From positions 56,203,075 to 56,267,074 of the forward strand of contig NC_088172.1 of the NCBI RefSeq assembly GCF_028769735.1: 64,000 nucleotides of DNA, read 5' to 3'. The stretch is from Zonotrichia leucophrys gambelii. Lineage: Eukaryota; Chordata; Aves; Passeriformes; Passerellidae. The position numbers and the translations under genes were made by a program. Below the pieces are notes generated by a model. That model was not told where the DNA came from, made no database searches, and saw only the letters and a program-made list of their open reading frames with translations. Below are positions 1-14,500 of the stretch, in pieces (the stretch's first letter is position 1; every line of letters starts with the position of its first letter).

Positions 1-1100
1 TTAATGTAACATTGTTAATGTTACAATACCAACAAAATTAATGGCAGTGAGGAAATGGAAATGACCTCATACATCACTTGGTTCAGCTGTGGTATAGGAT
101 TCTTCCCATCGTGCACAACAGGGTCAAGCCAAATTCTCTTAAGCATCAATAACAAAATGTCAGGAACTAAATACACTTCTCATATGCTTTTATATACTCC
201 TCAGCTAAGAAAAGAACTAACAAAATTGAATTTGCAGGCCCAAAATGTTTCTGTCTGTTTGTTTGGGTTTTTTGGTAAATGCTTTAGTTAGTAAAATGAA
301 CCTACTTAGCACCAACAGAAGACAAGTTTACTTAAACTGCATTATTATTTTTGCAGTTGCTCAGCAGGATAAAAACAATCTAGCCTACTAATCCAAAATA
401 GAAGTGATCATCTTAACCCAAAACAGATGTAAGGAAAACAATCTGTACAACTAGAGTCCTTAAATTTTCCTAATAAACAGAAACTGGCTTTTACAAATAA
501 TACTTCTTTAACAATATGGTATTATACAAAACAGTACAAACAATGTAAGACGTCAGTGTAATTCCACATGTACCCAGAACATCTACAGTTGAAAATGTGC
601 TGGGATGTCATTCAAACAGCTCTCATGGGTTTTAATAATGAAATAAATAAAATTATAATTTTTTTATAACAAAGAAAAAAAAATCATAAGTTAAAACTAT
701 CTTCTATTAAAAAAAGTAGAAGAAAAATCTCAATTACACTTTCCTTAGCTGAGAATCTGTTTTTTTACCATGTAAATATTTATCATGCAAAATGTTTGGT
801 AGAAGGATTTCAATGCACCTTAGAAAAACAAGAAAACAAAATAAAATAATGGAAAAAGCTGAGGCAGCCTGATATCAGAACAAAGTGTCTTTTATTTAAT
901 GCAAAGAAAAAAAAATAAACCAACCAACTAAAGTTGACAATGTGAGAGCTCTTAGGCAGGCATAGTCAGAGCCCAAAAAACTTTTAAACAGGATTAACTG
1001 AGGAAGTGTCAAATAAAAGCCATAAGGCATTCAGATGAATGAGAACAAAATGGTATGCAGCCATGGACATGGAACCATTTGTTGATGCCAGAAGGCTCAC
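1..1100 (-). other. ARFGEF3: ARFGEF3 intron 6 (partial)
   Basis: AT-rich intronic sequence downstream of exon 6, with no further coding exon detected. A short imperfect palindrome sits at 5-25 (TGTAACAT, five-base spacer, ATGTTACA). A-rich patches occur near 660-720 and 900-915. Nothing else is recognised. Confidence 0.75.
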
Positions 1101-1223
1101 CATGTTTTCTTGCTTTTGTCGTAACTGTAAAGTCAAGTCACTCAACATTTGGCTGAGGGTTGCCCGCACAGCGGTGTTAATGCTCCGCTGGTGACAGCTA
1201 GATACATATGTCTCAATGCAAAC
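1101..1223 (-). CDS. ARFGEF3: ARFGEF3 coding exon 6, containing the PHB2-contact segment
   Basis: This exon encodes residues 141-181 (41 codons), beginning VCIETYVSSCHQRS and ending RQKQENM, with acceptor CATCAG and donor ATG/GTGAGC. Numbering from the start codon puts QMLSDLTLQLRQK at residues 165-177 (bases 1,113-1,151). In human BIG3 the corresponding peptide is reported to mediate prohibitin-2 binding, with Gln165, Asp169 and Gln173 as key contacts. All three are kept here; the last residue is Lys where human has Arg. The final Met181 replaces a human Thr. The exact donor could shift by a base, but ATG/GTGAGC is the best match and keeps phase 0. The next exon is not in the window. Confidence 0.95.
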
Positions 1224-4200
1224 CTGATGAGGAAACAAGACAGCAGCACAAAGAGATCAACTCCCCCTTACCAGGAGCACAGTTTAGGAGGATACCAAGG
1301 TCTCTCACATGCAGATAGTCAGCCTTCCTTACTATTTAGCACATTAGAAGTTTTTAGCAGTCTTGGTTGGAAAGCCAAGTAATTCATCAGTCACACAGCT
1401 GCAAGAATGGCAGGGCAAAACTGGCAAAGTCTCCTGTCAAATCCAAGTGATTTTGGTACTTGTCTCACTTTGTACAGAGCTCATTGAAGGAGGCTTTGAT
1501 TATTCCTATCTTGATACTTATTGTAACTACCTTGCTGCAAGTCTATGTCTGCAATATCCTGTAAATATCCTTCAATTCAAGCTTGTTGCTTCTGGTGTAA
1601 AGGTATTTGCCACTTATTCTACGATAATCATTACGTACTGTATCACATGTGAAAACTTTTAAAGCCTTTCTTAACACAGAAAATACAATAGCACTTTACC
1701 ATAAATAACACAAACAACTGCCTTTTAATAACTGGCAATCCAGCAGAGGGCTCCTCTTCTCAGAGATCCCATGGGAACCAAGGCAGCAATAGAAGAACAC
1801 TGATGGATCATCCAGTTCCCAATTCCAAGCCCAGCTGCCGACAGGTTTCTGGGAATGTGCTGTGCCCAGAGTCATGCTTGACTTTTGCCCCAGGTGATCC
1901 TGCACAAGAGGCTGCTAAAGTGTTACACAGCTCGGATCCTGGGGACAGCACACTGCAAAGTGCAGTTTCTGTCCTTCATCAGGTATTTTGTGGGAGGTGC
2001 TGGGTCTCTGTAAGACCTTCGGTAACTGGAGTAGACAGTGCAAGCACATTGCACAGTAACTACTAAGTAGATAAAAATCTTGATGGAGCTGAGCAGGTTT
2101 GTGACAGAACTGTACAATACAGTCTTCCTGAAGAAGCAGTTTTGGTCCTTTGTCCTGCATTAAGCTTCATTGATCACAATGACCAAAAGAATCTTCCAAA
2201 AATCAACCAAAAAAAAAGTAAATAACTGTTCACATACTTATATATTTGTCAGTTTTAGCAGTTTTATTCTGCTATTGTTTAGATATATAGCAAGTAAGAA
2301 CTGTAAATATAAATGGAACTAGCTCCGAAAAAATATTTATTCTTAAAAATATAAATGTGTAGTATAAATTATATGCATAAGGAGTATACAAAAATGCATC
2401 TGGTGTACATTTTTGAATGAGAAGGATATTATATGATGTAAAGTCACTTTTATAGTTCCCTAATGAGGATGAATTTTTAAGAAGGAAAAATTAAAGTGAT
2501 CTGATTACAGAGTCTGATCAGTATTGACATAGGCACACAAACAAGACTCTTGATTGTTTCTAACTCCTATTGAAATAAAACCAAGCTGTCAATAGGTCAG
2601 TGTTGAAGATGTTCTTGTAAGTTGGCCTGGACCAATTCTGCTCATCATTCAGCTATCCCTTGAACCCCAGTGGACAAAATAACCCTAAAAGCTTGTTAAC
2701 CACATACAGCCCTTCACAGAGGCAAAACCATTCCAGTGCTGCTGAGATCATTCTTTTTGAGCTGTAAGACTTCTTCTAGAGTATCTGAATTAATTAATGA
2801 AGTACCATTCTTAGAGGTAGGCTGACTTTCTGAAAAGAGCATGGTTGGTATCTCCTCCTTCTCTCCCCTCCCCAAGCGAGCTAATAAGCAAACGATACTT
2901 GAGTTGCAATCTCACAGAAGGCCTGTGTTCTAAATGGCTAGGCAAGGTACCTTTTGAAAAACCACTGATGAAGAAGCAGCAGTGAAAATGCGAGAGCTCA
3001 GGGCTCCAAAGAGGTGTGCAATGGACATTTTGATCATTTCATGCATTCGGGGACTTCCAGCTCTATGGCATGCAAAACACAACTAAGAGCAAAACACAGA
3101 AGGGTTAGCTAATGGAACACAACACAGTTACACAAAATAAACCTCCAGAAGGCACACTGGAGCAACAAACACACACAAAACACATGAAACAGCATCAACT
3201 ACATTTTCCTGCAGGTGTCTAGGCAAGCATGGGAAGGTGCACAGAACAAGATTTAATTCATTTTTCATACTACTAATCTCTTTTCAATATTATTAATACT
3301 TAGGGCAGAAATTATAGTAGTCTTAATAATGGATGCTTTCTTAATTTGAAGGTGATAAGGTTCAGAATGATTTTGAGTGCCATTGTTTTGTACACATGAA
3401 TTGCAAACAATCAGACAGTGCAAAATGGTCAGACTGTAGCTTTGCTTGTCAGAGACAGTCCTCAGGTGTTCCACTAGTAATGAAGGCAGCACCTTTCCAA
3501 TCCTGGAGTGGTTCTACTAGCTACAGAGTGTAGGCTAGGAAAACTAAGGGACTGATTTGGAAAGAAACGTTAAATATCATGGGCATTGGAACAGAAAGCT
3601 CCTCTTTGCCACCTTTCCCTTAGAGCAAGTCAGAAGGTTAACCAAATGCTGAACTGAGATATTATTTTCTGTTTCCTACTGCTTATATCTTGGCTAATTC
3701 AGATACAAAGGCATAGTGATGCCAGCTATTAAAATCTTTGCCTTACCTAAAGCATGTGGAGGAACTTGTGGAAACATGTATGTGCCGGGTAGGATTTGCT
3801 ATTTAGAGAGACTTAGGCTATTTAAGAAAACCTGAGGCAGTATTTTCTCAAGAAGTGTGGAGAAAATAGCTGTACATCCAAACACTCCAAATAGAGGCAA
3901 GCACACTCTGTATTACTGTATTCATTGAAGGAAATGAGTTTTGCTTGCTTTGCTGGCACATCTCATCATGCATTAGAGTCTTGTTCACTATAAAAGAAAA
4001 GAACTAGCATTGTCCTAATTTGTACCAGTACACTAGCAAAGCTTTTTAAAAACCAGACTGGCCTTCTGAGAATAAACTGCAATGCAACTACCAAAACTAG
4101 CAGAGTTTCACATCAATCTGTGAAAGACAACTGCCAATTTTCAGAATGCTTTTGATGAATAACAACCCTCTTTACAGAGAGAACAGAAAATATTATTTCT

Positions 4201-7200
4201 GATTATTTCTACAGTTTCTACCACACGGACCATCACTGATTGACCATTTCCCACCAGTCTCAGGTAGAGATCTTAAAGACTGAAAACTGAAGGGCTCAGA
4301 GTCATTAAATGCTTTTGCCAGCAAGCACTTTGTTTAATCTCAAGCTCTTTACCTACAGCCAAGAGATGCACTAAGCTGAAATCATCAGCTTTTGCCTTGC
4401 ATGTTAGGAAGTCTGTGAGAAATGTGAGAAAAACTGCAGCAGGGGAAATTATCTGTATTTTTTTCCAGTGTGTGACACTGACATAAAGAGGGTTTAGTAG
4501 AAATTTAAAAACTGTGGCTTGTTAAGTAGCAATTGTTTAAGTAGCAATTCAATTCATCCCTGCTGCAGCATCTACAGATGGGGCTTACAAAGACCTCCAA
4601 AAATAGCCACGCCTTATGGTCTCACCTAGCACAAGAGAAACCAAAATCTAAGCTGTGCTAATCTAGAATGATTACTATCTTTTTCATCTCGTATATGTTA
4701 TATACATGAACTATTTATGTTGTTTCCTTGCCTTTTAAAACCCTTTTTTCTTTTGCAAAATGGAAGTAATTTTCTTCGGTTCCCTGTTATCCCTACAACT
4801 CCTTTCTCAGCTTCTGATAAGATAAGGCAAGGTCAGTTTTATTCTTGAACTCAGAACATACTGTAACTTCCAGCTAAAGTAAGCTATTTTCACATGGGAT
4901 TTTTGTTTTTACAAAAAAACTCCACTGCAAATAACAAAAACTAAGAAGTAACACATCTCTAAATGCTTACAGACACTTGGGAGTGTAGGACATGTAAGTA
5001 ACATTTACATTCCTTCATGGACACTAGCTCTGCCCATAGCACGTTAACAATGTACTTTTATAACAGATTCTGCACACAGCAGTGTGGTTTGCACAGGAGG
5101 ATTAAGTGCTCCTGTACATTTTCTCTAAGCTGAACAAACAGCCCATAGCAGGCAACACACTACTAAAAATATCACTCACCTACTGAGGCTCAGGTAATAT
5201 GCTTGCAAGTATGTTTTCTACAACCAAATCTCCTTTACAATTTAATTCATATTAAAATCTAATGGAATAAAGGGAGTAGAGTGACTAAGAACCCAACGGA
5301 TCAAGGGGCATTATAAATATTTTACTTGGATGTGTCAGGAAAGAGATAGACACAAGGAACAGGGAGGTATTTATGCCAACATGGCACACTATGGCTTATA
5401 AACTTCTCTTCAGGAAACTCCATTAGTGTTAGAGTTGCAGCCAGTAGGAAATCAGTGCAGTGCTGTTTCATGAAGAACTCAAGAAAATTTTTCTATTGCA
5501 AAAGCAAAATAAATATGAGAAGTAGTAAATGTGTAATGTTGTAATAAACAATTATCAGTCAACTTCCAAGACTGCCTTCCCATGCAAGCCCAAACCTGCC
5601 CAACTCGCAACTATTTCTTCACACTACACATAAGGTAATACCAGTCCTAATGATGGTACATGTATTTTAGGCTGGTTCCGTTTCAGGCTACACATGGAAG
5701 GCACACTCAAGGTAGTAGGGAAAGCTCAAGTGACACAAGCAGTGGGATAACAGAGGCACTTACCTCAGCAATCTTCAACACTGAACTCCCATTCAGCTCA
5801 AAGGTGGAGGTATATGTTATACAGAGCAAGACCTTGCATCAAAAGAGAGGAAATGAAAAAAATTAAGTTTCAGCCATTATTGACTCTCCTTCCCACCCTT
5901 GTGCTCCTAGCCAAGACTCCTCCCAACTTGGAGAAACAGCATGAGAAGCTTCTTAGTACCATGTGTTATTGGGACAGAGGAGATCCTCCTGAGAAGCTGC
6001 ATCTATTGGCCCCAGAGGCATCACCCAATGGATTACTTATTGCTGTCTCCTACATATGACCACCAAAAGGAAGACAATCCAGTGATCAACTCTGGCCTTG
6101 GACCCCTATTCATATTTTAACCACAAGCTCTGCATGATTTATAATCAGTCCTTCCATTCACTTCTATCAGTATAACAAAAGAGAAAGGAAAAATACAATG
6201 CAAGTTATTACTTAAGTGGCACAGACAGATACGTATTATGTGAAAAAATCCATTAATTACTGCCTGAGGATTTCCCAGCACAGGATATTTGCACTAAGTG
6301 CATTATAGTCACTTGATAATGAGTAGCTAAAAAATATCCATAAGCCCCAGTTCATGAAGGGAGGCTTTTTCTGTCCTGAATTCAGCAGGAAGAATAAGAC
6401 ACTAAAAGACCAATTCAACATCTTGCTATGAAGAGAAGGGGAGTAAGAATGTGATGTGAACCACCAGGATAAATGGGTGAGTGAGGCAATGTGGCGAGAG
6501 ATGCTGTGGTGTCTGATGCCTTTTGTGTCTGGAGATTTCGTCCCCCTCTCCTGTATTGCTTTCCAATCTCTCCTGCCCCACAGAAGACAGAATCTCAGCT
6601 ACTGTTCTCTCTCCTTCAAAGCATAAAAGCCCTCCAGCACCAGAATTTATGTTTGGCTTGTTCTGAAATAGTATAAGTTTCTTGAGATAAGTGTAGCAGC
6701 AAATATCAAATCACATTAACACTAATGTATTGGTCCCTACAGCTTCTCAGGCCTACTCAGAACTGCTGTTCTCTGCTTCACAAGGAAGTTTGGGGCATCA
6801 GATAAGTCAACATTAATGGCTGTTAACTAGAAGCAAAGTACAGAAGAGTCTGTCCACAGGTGAGTGTGACATTTTCCTGAAGGAGGACATAAATAAGTTG
6901 TTTAGCATTTTGAGAGTCATACTGAAAAGTTACTATACACTGAAATGCACTGCACCTTTACAAGTGTTTTTCTTAGCAGAAAACCTGTATTTCACTTCAG
7001 GATGTCACACCTTACTCTAAGGTTGTCGGGTTTTCTGTTTGCTTGTTTGCATTTTTGTTTTGTAAATAAAATGCCAATAAGGAGCTTGATCCTCTTCTTA
7101 TAGAAGGTGATTTTACTACGAAAAGTGTTCCAAGTAAACCATTGTGTAATGGCAATTTTACAGTTTTCTGTATATGATATCTTGATTTGACTCTCAGTCC

Positions 7201-8487
7201 TTCATAAATAGAAGCTGAATAATGTGGATAAATACTAGAGGTAGTGACAAAAGAAAAGGGCACACTACTCTTATGAATTACAATAGTCCTGCACTAGAAA
7301 CTCTTTTTTAGATATTTAGCATTTATTTTGTGAGCAAAGTTTCTGAGCCAAATCCCTTCTTCATGGTTTCTCTTTTCTTTGAAATGAACAAAATGGAATT
7401 TTTTAAAAGTGTTATACAGCCCACCTCAATATTACAAGGAGAGATACAAGCTACACAGCACTTGAACTTGCCAGAGAAAGCAATCTAATTCTAACTACAA
7501 ATAATTAAGAATGCTGTACTTTGTATTTCTTGACAGGAAGAAATACAAAATATTTCTTTTATATACAGGAAGAAAACTCCACAAATTTCTCTGTAATCCA
7601 TAACATTTACTAGCATATGCACAAGTGCTGGTGAAAAGGAACTGTGGTTTCTTCCTGTCCCCAGAGCAAATTCTATAGAACAACAGAAAGGTAAACAGTC
7701 AATTATAAAAACTCTCAATCTCATTTTGGCTAATAATAACTTAAGTTATAAGGGCTGTTATTTCCATCTGCTGCTCAGTCCATAGGTGAAAAATTTAAAG
7801 CTTTGAAGCCAAACAATTCTGTTTAGCACTAACTAGATTCGTAACTACTGGCCAGCCTCACAGTCAGATGTGAGGCCTCACTTTCTCAGCTACTAATTAC
7901 ACTGAAATTTTATTGACACTTCTAATAGCTGTGAGAGCTCAGCAGCTGGCTAAAAATATATATTCAGTACTCAAGGAAAAACTGATTTGCATCCTCCAGA
8001 TACTGCTGTGTAAAACACAGGTGTAGAACACAGTTTCTAAACACACAGAGACAAGTGTTACTTCCCACTGACAAATCTCTTCTTATCACACTAAGAACCA
8101 TGATGGACATCCATGACTTAATCCTATTCAGTGGTTTGTGTGTCCTGATTTTCCCTACTTGTAAACCCTTATTTACTTCATGTGATTTTATGCTCTCTTG
8201 TCCCATCTTGGCTTTGTAGTATGTGTTACTATCTAATGTTTGCCACAGATCAAAACGTCAAAACCTGGGTGCCAATACACTACAATTCATGGAAGGACAC
8301 ATCAGTTCAGGCGTCCTTTTAAGCCTTTGCCCTTCAAAACCTCTTTCTTTCCTCCTTTTTTTTTTTTTTGTGCATTTATATTTTTGTTGTTGTTTTTGTT
8401 TTTTTTTTAATTTCCATCTTTTATAGAGCTGAATTGTGAAAAGTTAGTGCATATGTATATACCCACACACAAATATACATATATACA

Positions 8488-8520
<33 letters not shown>

Positions 8521-11500
8521 TCCTTTCTGTCAAAAATGCCAAAAACATGCATGTAACGTGTGAATGATAGAAACATCAGAGATCAAGCTCAGTAAGGAAG
8601 TGATGATCAAAACTTTGCTATGAAGCAAAAGAGAATTTCAGCAAAAAGTCTGCTAAGTTTTGACTGCTATTCTTTGTAAAAAAATGAGACCTGGGAACCC
8701 AGTAGCTAGAGAAAGGGCATATGACCTGATGCAACCAAATGACAGAAGCACAAGTAATCAGCCAGTATATTCTTGGCTTACTCCACTGCTACCACAAATC
8801 ATTTGTAAGTTCTGAAACATGTTTCTGACCAATACACAAGACTGCTCCCAGCTATGATTTCCATCAGCACTGCTGCAGGACTCATTTACAGTCATGGCAA
8901 TGATCCAAACACTTAACTTGCATGCTTTCCTTTAATGTGGAACAAACAGGAAGACAGCAGGTTTCTCTTTTAAATTACTGGATGAAAAATGGGACCAAAA
9001 ACAACCAAACAAAACCAAACTTAATAATTCCAATCCACTGAAAACACTGAGTCTCCAAACAGGATACCCCCACAGACTGCTTAACTACTCATGATACTAA
9101 CTCAAACAATCTGTATTTAAAAAAAATTAAAGAAAAGAAAGATAGAGGCTTTCTTCAGCAATAACCTTTTGTTTTTGCAACCACTGGTATGGAAAGCAAA
9201 AACAAAACTACAAAGCAGTTCCTAATAACTAGAAAGCAATTCCAGTAAAAAACAAAATTGAAAACCAGCTTTTACTGATTGGTATGGATTCTAAACCACA
9301 TTTTGTTTCTTTTTTTTTTTTGAAGAAGGAACTTATATGACTGTAGAGACAGTTTCAAAGTCACACAGCTTCCAGGATTTTTTAATTGGCTTGCATTATC
9401 TTGCAAATGCCCAATGAGATCACATTTCCATAAATGGCTTATCCATAATGAAAGTATTTATTTTAATTACTGTTGAAGCTCTGACCGTCATGGAACAAGA
9501 AATATAATTCCTACTCCCTGGAGTCCCAGGACACAGTCCCAAATGTACTATAAGAGTATGCACATGGTAGTTTCCACAATAAGTAGAAACAAAACCAAAA
9601 CCTCTGCTTCTGATATGTCAATTGAAACAAAATGTACAGGAAACAAAATGAAGGGCAATGTAATTAAACTGACATCACAATGTCTATCCATCCCGTGCTA
9701 TGTGCTCTAGGATTACACTGCTTGAGCAGAGAGATTGGACCAGATAACCACTGTGGTCCCTTATAACCTTGCCTGCTCTGTGTTTCTGTGTGATTCCATA
9801 CTTCAGTGGTTAGATGGGGATTTGAACAACCTGGTCTAGTGGAATGTGGCCCTGTCCATGGCAGGAGCATTAGAACTAGCTGAACTTTAGGGTTCCTTTC
9901 AACCCAAACCATTCTGTGACCTCTTGAAGAGGAAAAAAGTGGGAATGTTTTTAGATTGTAAAGCTGCCTATCATTGCTAGCCAAGTTCCTTAAGTGCTTG
10001 CTACATATCTGTAGTACAAACCAATTCTCACATTGAAGAGCTCTTTCATGTGGGGGCACATGAAATAAGCACAGTGTATAGGATAGCAAGCAGTACCCCC
10101 AAGAAAGACAGAAAAGGTTCAAAACTTTACAATTTAAAAAGAAAACAATTCTGCAACCACCTCTAATCCCTTTGTGGCATTGTAAAAGAAGCCTTTCCTG
10201 ACTTACTTTATTTGCAGGCTAAACTTGGATGCAATGTGTGCCAGATGATTCTCACATCCTGTCCCTCAGAGGAAAACTCTGATAGGAAGGACAGCCCTTT
10301 ACCTCATTCAGTAGTTCAACATTTAAAGTCATCCAGTATTTCTGCAAAATATTTTGGACAGGAGGTGTCCCCCTATTTGTCAGAATAACTGGTAACCTGC
10401 TCATGTCGCACTCTTTGGCCTTGAAGGAAAACAAGGGCAAGAGAAACAAAGCACATTAATGAAGTCATTTACACTGTGTCACCATGTGTCACTGTACCAA
10501 ACAGCAGATTTTAATTATGGAGAGAGAGGAGAGTGTGTCTGCTATGAATTAGTAAGCTCATAAATGCTGTTCAGCATTATGAATGCACCAGGGCTTCAGA
10601 CATAAGGACTATATCTGGTACAGGAGAACCTCACACATCATCAGCAATGACATGCTGAGTGCACAGAGAAGAAAATGCCCATTTAGTTCACTGGATTAAA
10701 ACAGAACTGCTGCTGAACACTATTTATGGTGGCATGAAACCAAGTGAAACTTCTGCTTATGTAGTACAGTTGTAGAAAGGAAAGAAATTATTCAAAGTTT
10801 AAAAAGTACTTAACAGTATTTGTCAACATTCTGACAGGGGGTTTTATCTTTAGAATTTTAACAATTAAAGGCAGGGAAAAATAAAGACAAAGGCTGAACA
10901 GCAGTACTAGGATGACATTTCCTCCTTTACAGGTTACAACCTATTCGGGTATACTGCATTACTTTACAAATTATACTATGCAAATCTGAGTAAAACAAAA
11001 GTGAAAAAGGAGAAATACCAAACTGGAAACCACCAACAAATAGTTTAAAGAGTTTGCAAATAAAAATGAAGTTTTATGCACCAATTACTAAAATTATTCA
11101 CAAGGATGTCAACACATGGATGTAAGTAGAGCTAGAGCTCTCAAGGAAAAAAAGAACTGGTGTCTCCCCTGGGTGGAAAAGTCTGACATTTATTCTTGAC
11201 AACAAGAGAATTTTTTGGGCAAGGGAGAGGGAAGATAACTCCCTTGCTCTCAGATAATGCAAAGCTGTAACGGGGAAGTGTTCTGTATGGCAATGTACAT
11301 TACAACAGCTGATTTAAAATTACTGTTTCAAGTCACTAGATTAATTGGCAAGAAGTTAGCCTCAACACAACCTAGGAAGTGGTGTCCCACAGGTTGTCTG
11401 GCCTGCCAGAGGATTTTACCCTATCCCAGACCATATCCTGACCTTCATCCAGGAAAAGGCTATTAAAAAGCCAGATAAGCTGGTTTTGTGGTTGCATCAC

Positions 11501-14500
11501 CAACTGCCACATCACATACAGTCTCTCTCTTTTTCCTCTCTTACAAGAGACCCGAGGAGCTCCAAGGTACAGGACACAAGGAGCTGGCTGGCAGTGTCAG
11601 AACAGCTTATTGGGACACTAGCTCTCCCCTCAGCTGCCCCCAGAACCAGATGGTGATAACAGCTATGGTAACAGTGGCCCTAATCATGGGAGGCTGATAA
11701 GCAAGGAGGAGTAAACTGGGTGCATCTGTGCACAGCTGTGGCACACCTGCAGTACAGGTACAATTGCATGCAAAAGCTATGGCAAGTGACCCTTTCATGC
11801 CACTGTTGTGTGGCCACTTTGGCTGGCAGAACTTGCCACTGTCACCACCAGTAAGCCTTAATGTCTGGCAGCTGGCAAAAGACTAAAAGGCCATGTGTCA
11901 AAGTGAAAGGGTTTCTATATTTCGGGTTCTGATCATATAATGCCTTTGCAATTCATTTTCGTAATGGTTAAGTGAACTCCAGGTTCTTGGTATGTGTGTC
12001 AGACTAAAAAAAGTCTATAAGAACTTGTACTTCCACACTTGATAGGTGTGAAATTACACTTTACAGAGCTAGGGACTTGCTGCTTTTTGCTTGATGCCAA
12101 TGATTTTGATTATGCCACACCAAATGTGACAGTTCCAATGTGACAGAATGAGCATGTTCTCTATCTGAAAACACCTTCATAACCTCACAACTCTGAGACA
12201 GTTAAAATTTTTGCACTAGAATTTCTTCAGGAAAGAAACTAAGCCTACTTTTCTATCCTGCAAAACTTTTAAGCTGACCACCACTCTGCTTAGATTTTTG
12301 AAATTACACATCTGATGAAACCCATAGAGATTGTTCAGGGATAGAATTCAAGGACAGAATGGTAATGAGGAAAAGCCATGGATCCTGGAAAGAGGTTTCA
12401 TTATAGAGATACTGCATTCACTACTGACTGGTTTAGGCAGTTATCCTCCAGCATCCATTTGGCCACATTCAGGCCATTACCATTATCATTCCTTTGGATT
12501 CCTTAAGGAGAAAGCTCTCCTATTTAATTCAAGCCTGGTTTTGGCTACAATGACCAGCCACCTAAGAACCAGGGGAATTCTTTAATCACAGTACTAGGCA
12601 TTTACTATAGTTCTAATTAACTCAGGAAAGGATGAGCTTATCTTGAAGCCTACAAGGTAGGTCATTCAATCCATTGGAATTAACCTGATTACTTATAACT
12701 AAGCACATGAACAAAATGACTTTCAAAAATAACCAGAAAGAAGTAAAATGAGACAAGCAAACCCAAGAGGGTCTGGATTTGTAGTTGGCCTACATTGCAA
12801 AAATTTAACTTATGAAAAGGCTAAGCACTAAGAACTCTATGTAGCATTTCTCAGCAGGACTGATCTTAAAAAAAATCTTATCTGCATGATACTGTGAAAG
12901 TCTTTACAGAATCCCCTCTTTAACAGAGCAGATGCTAACACACCTCCATTTGATTTTACAGTTCACGACAAAGCAGAACAGTTGTAAATTATATTCGACT
13001 AAGCATAACCACACTGTATGTGGAAGAATATACTTCATAAACATTAATCTTAAAATAATGAGAAGATATGTATCTGTGAGAGCTTATGAGTGATAACCTC
13101 ATTTATTAATATTCAATAAAATGCTTTAGAATATAATAATGCACAGAGACTGGGATTGTACAGTTGCGTTGTGTCAACGTTTTGGATCAAACACTTTGGA
13201 GACATTTTTCAACTACATAAATTGTTCTCTGTCTTGGAGGGCCAAAGACTTGCTCAAGCAGCAACAAAGTTCCTGACAAGTTTTCTGAAATAATCAACTG
13301 TAAGTTTTGCTAGGTTGGTCAAGCACAGTCCCCTTTCATTCAATATTTGCACCAGATCGGGACTGCCTCCCTGAACCTGTAGCAACATGGTTGTAAAGAC
13401 CCTAAAACAGGCCAACTATAACTGCTACGAAAACTAAGCCAAAAAAAGAAAAAAAGTCACTAAACTTACTCAGACTCCTTGTAGACTTTCAATCGTGACC
13501 TTCTCAAGTTACTAATTTGACACCATAATGGGAGCCCTATCAATCTAATTAGTTAATACAGAATATAAATGAATAAAAACTAGGAGATGAGTCTCAGCAC
13601 TCAAAGAATCACTCTGCACCTTTAAAGCGTTATGGTAGCAATCTCAGAAAGAACGGTTGCTAATACTCAACCTAAAGACAGTTTGTCCTTACACAAACGA
13701 AGTTTTACCACAGAACTCTAAGTCAGATTTCAGTTCCAAATATATCCAAAGTGAAAACTGAAATCACAAAGAGAGCTGTCTACTATTATTACTGGAGAGC
13801 TCCCAAGTGCTGTATTAATGGATCAGTGAAAAGACAAAGAGAAAAGATTGCCTTGACACAGCAGATTTAGCAAGGGTTCATTAAACCCATTCACAGATAA
13901 AACAGACTTCTGGCTGACTCCTCACTGAAAGCCTACAGAAGAAAAATCCTAAAGAATTTGCCCATCTGCAAGAAATACACCTAATCCAGAAACAAATGCA
14001 AGCTGGAGTCACTGGGAATAAAGTAATCTTTCCTAAATGAAACTTCTGTTCACAGTGTACAATAGGTAAATGATGGGAACTAGAAAAGTCTTCCCTCTAG
14101 AGCCACTTAGGAAGATTATTTTTTGGTTTCAAAGCAATCCTCAAGCCTATTAAAAAACCACCACAAGTAAGGTTGCTGCAACTCAACCATGTCAAGTCTT
14201 CTGAGATGTAATAAGAAGCAAAGCTTGGAATCTTCACTGACAGAAACAGAGTACACATTCATAACATGCCCAGCATATAACCATTAATTAGAACAGTGAA
14301 ATAAAGAACAAGTATTTGGAAAAACATCAAATCCAAAAACTGAGTTTCTTTCACAAGAGGTCATTATTCTTTTTCTTGCTTAAAAATTTCTGTCCTGCAA
14401 GCTCTAAATTTCCCAGGAAATATGGACACAGACTGGACTGAAATGCATTGAATTATATGACGAGGCTGTCTGTGACTGAAGAAAACAAAAGGATGCAGTA

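Noticed and set aside
9664..10122. 152-codon minus-strand open frame
   Set aside because: Lies antisense across two CR1 tails and has no similarity that I know; a shadow frame.
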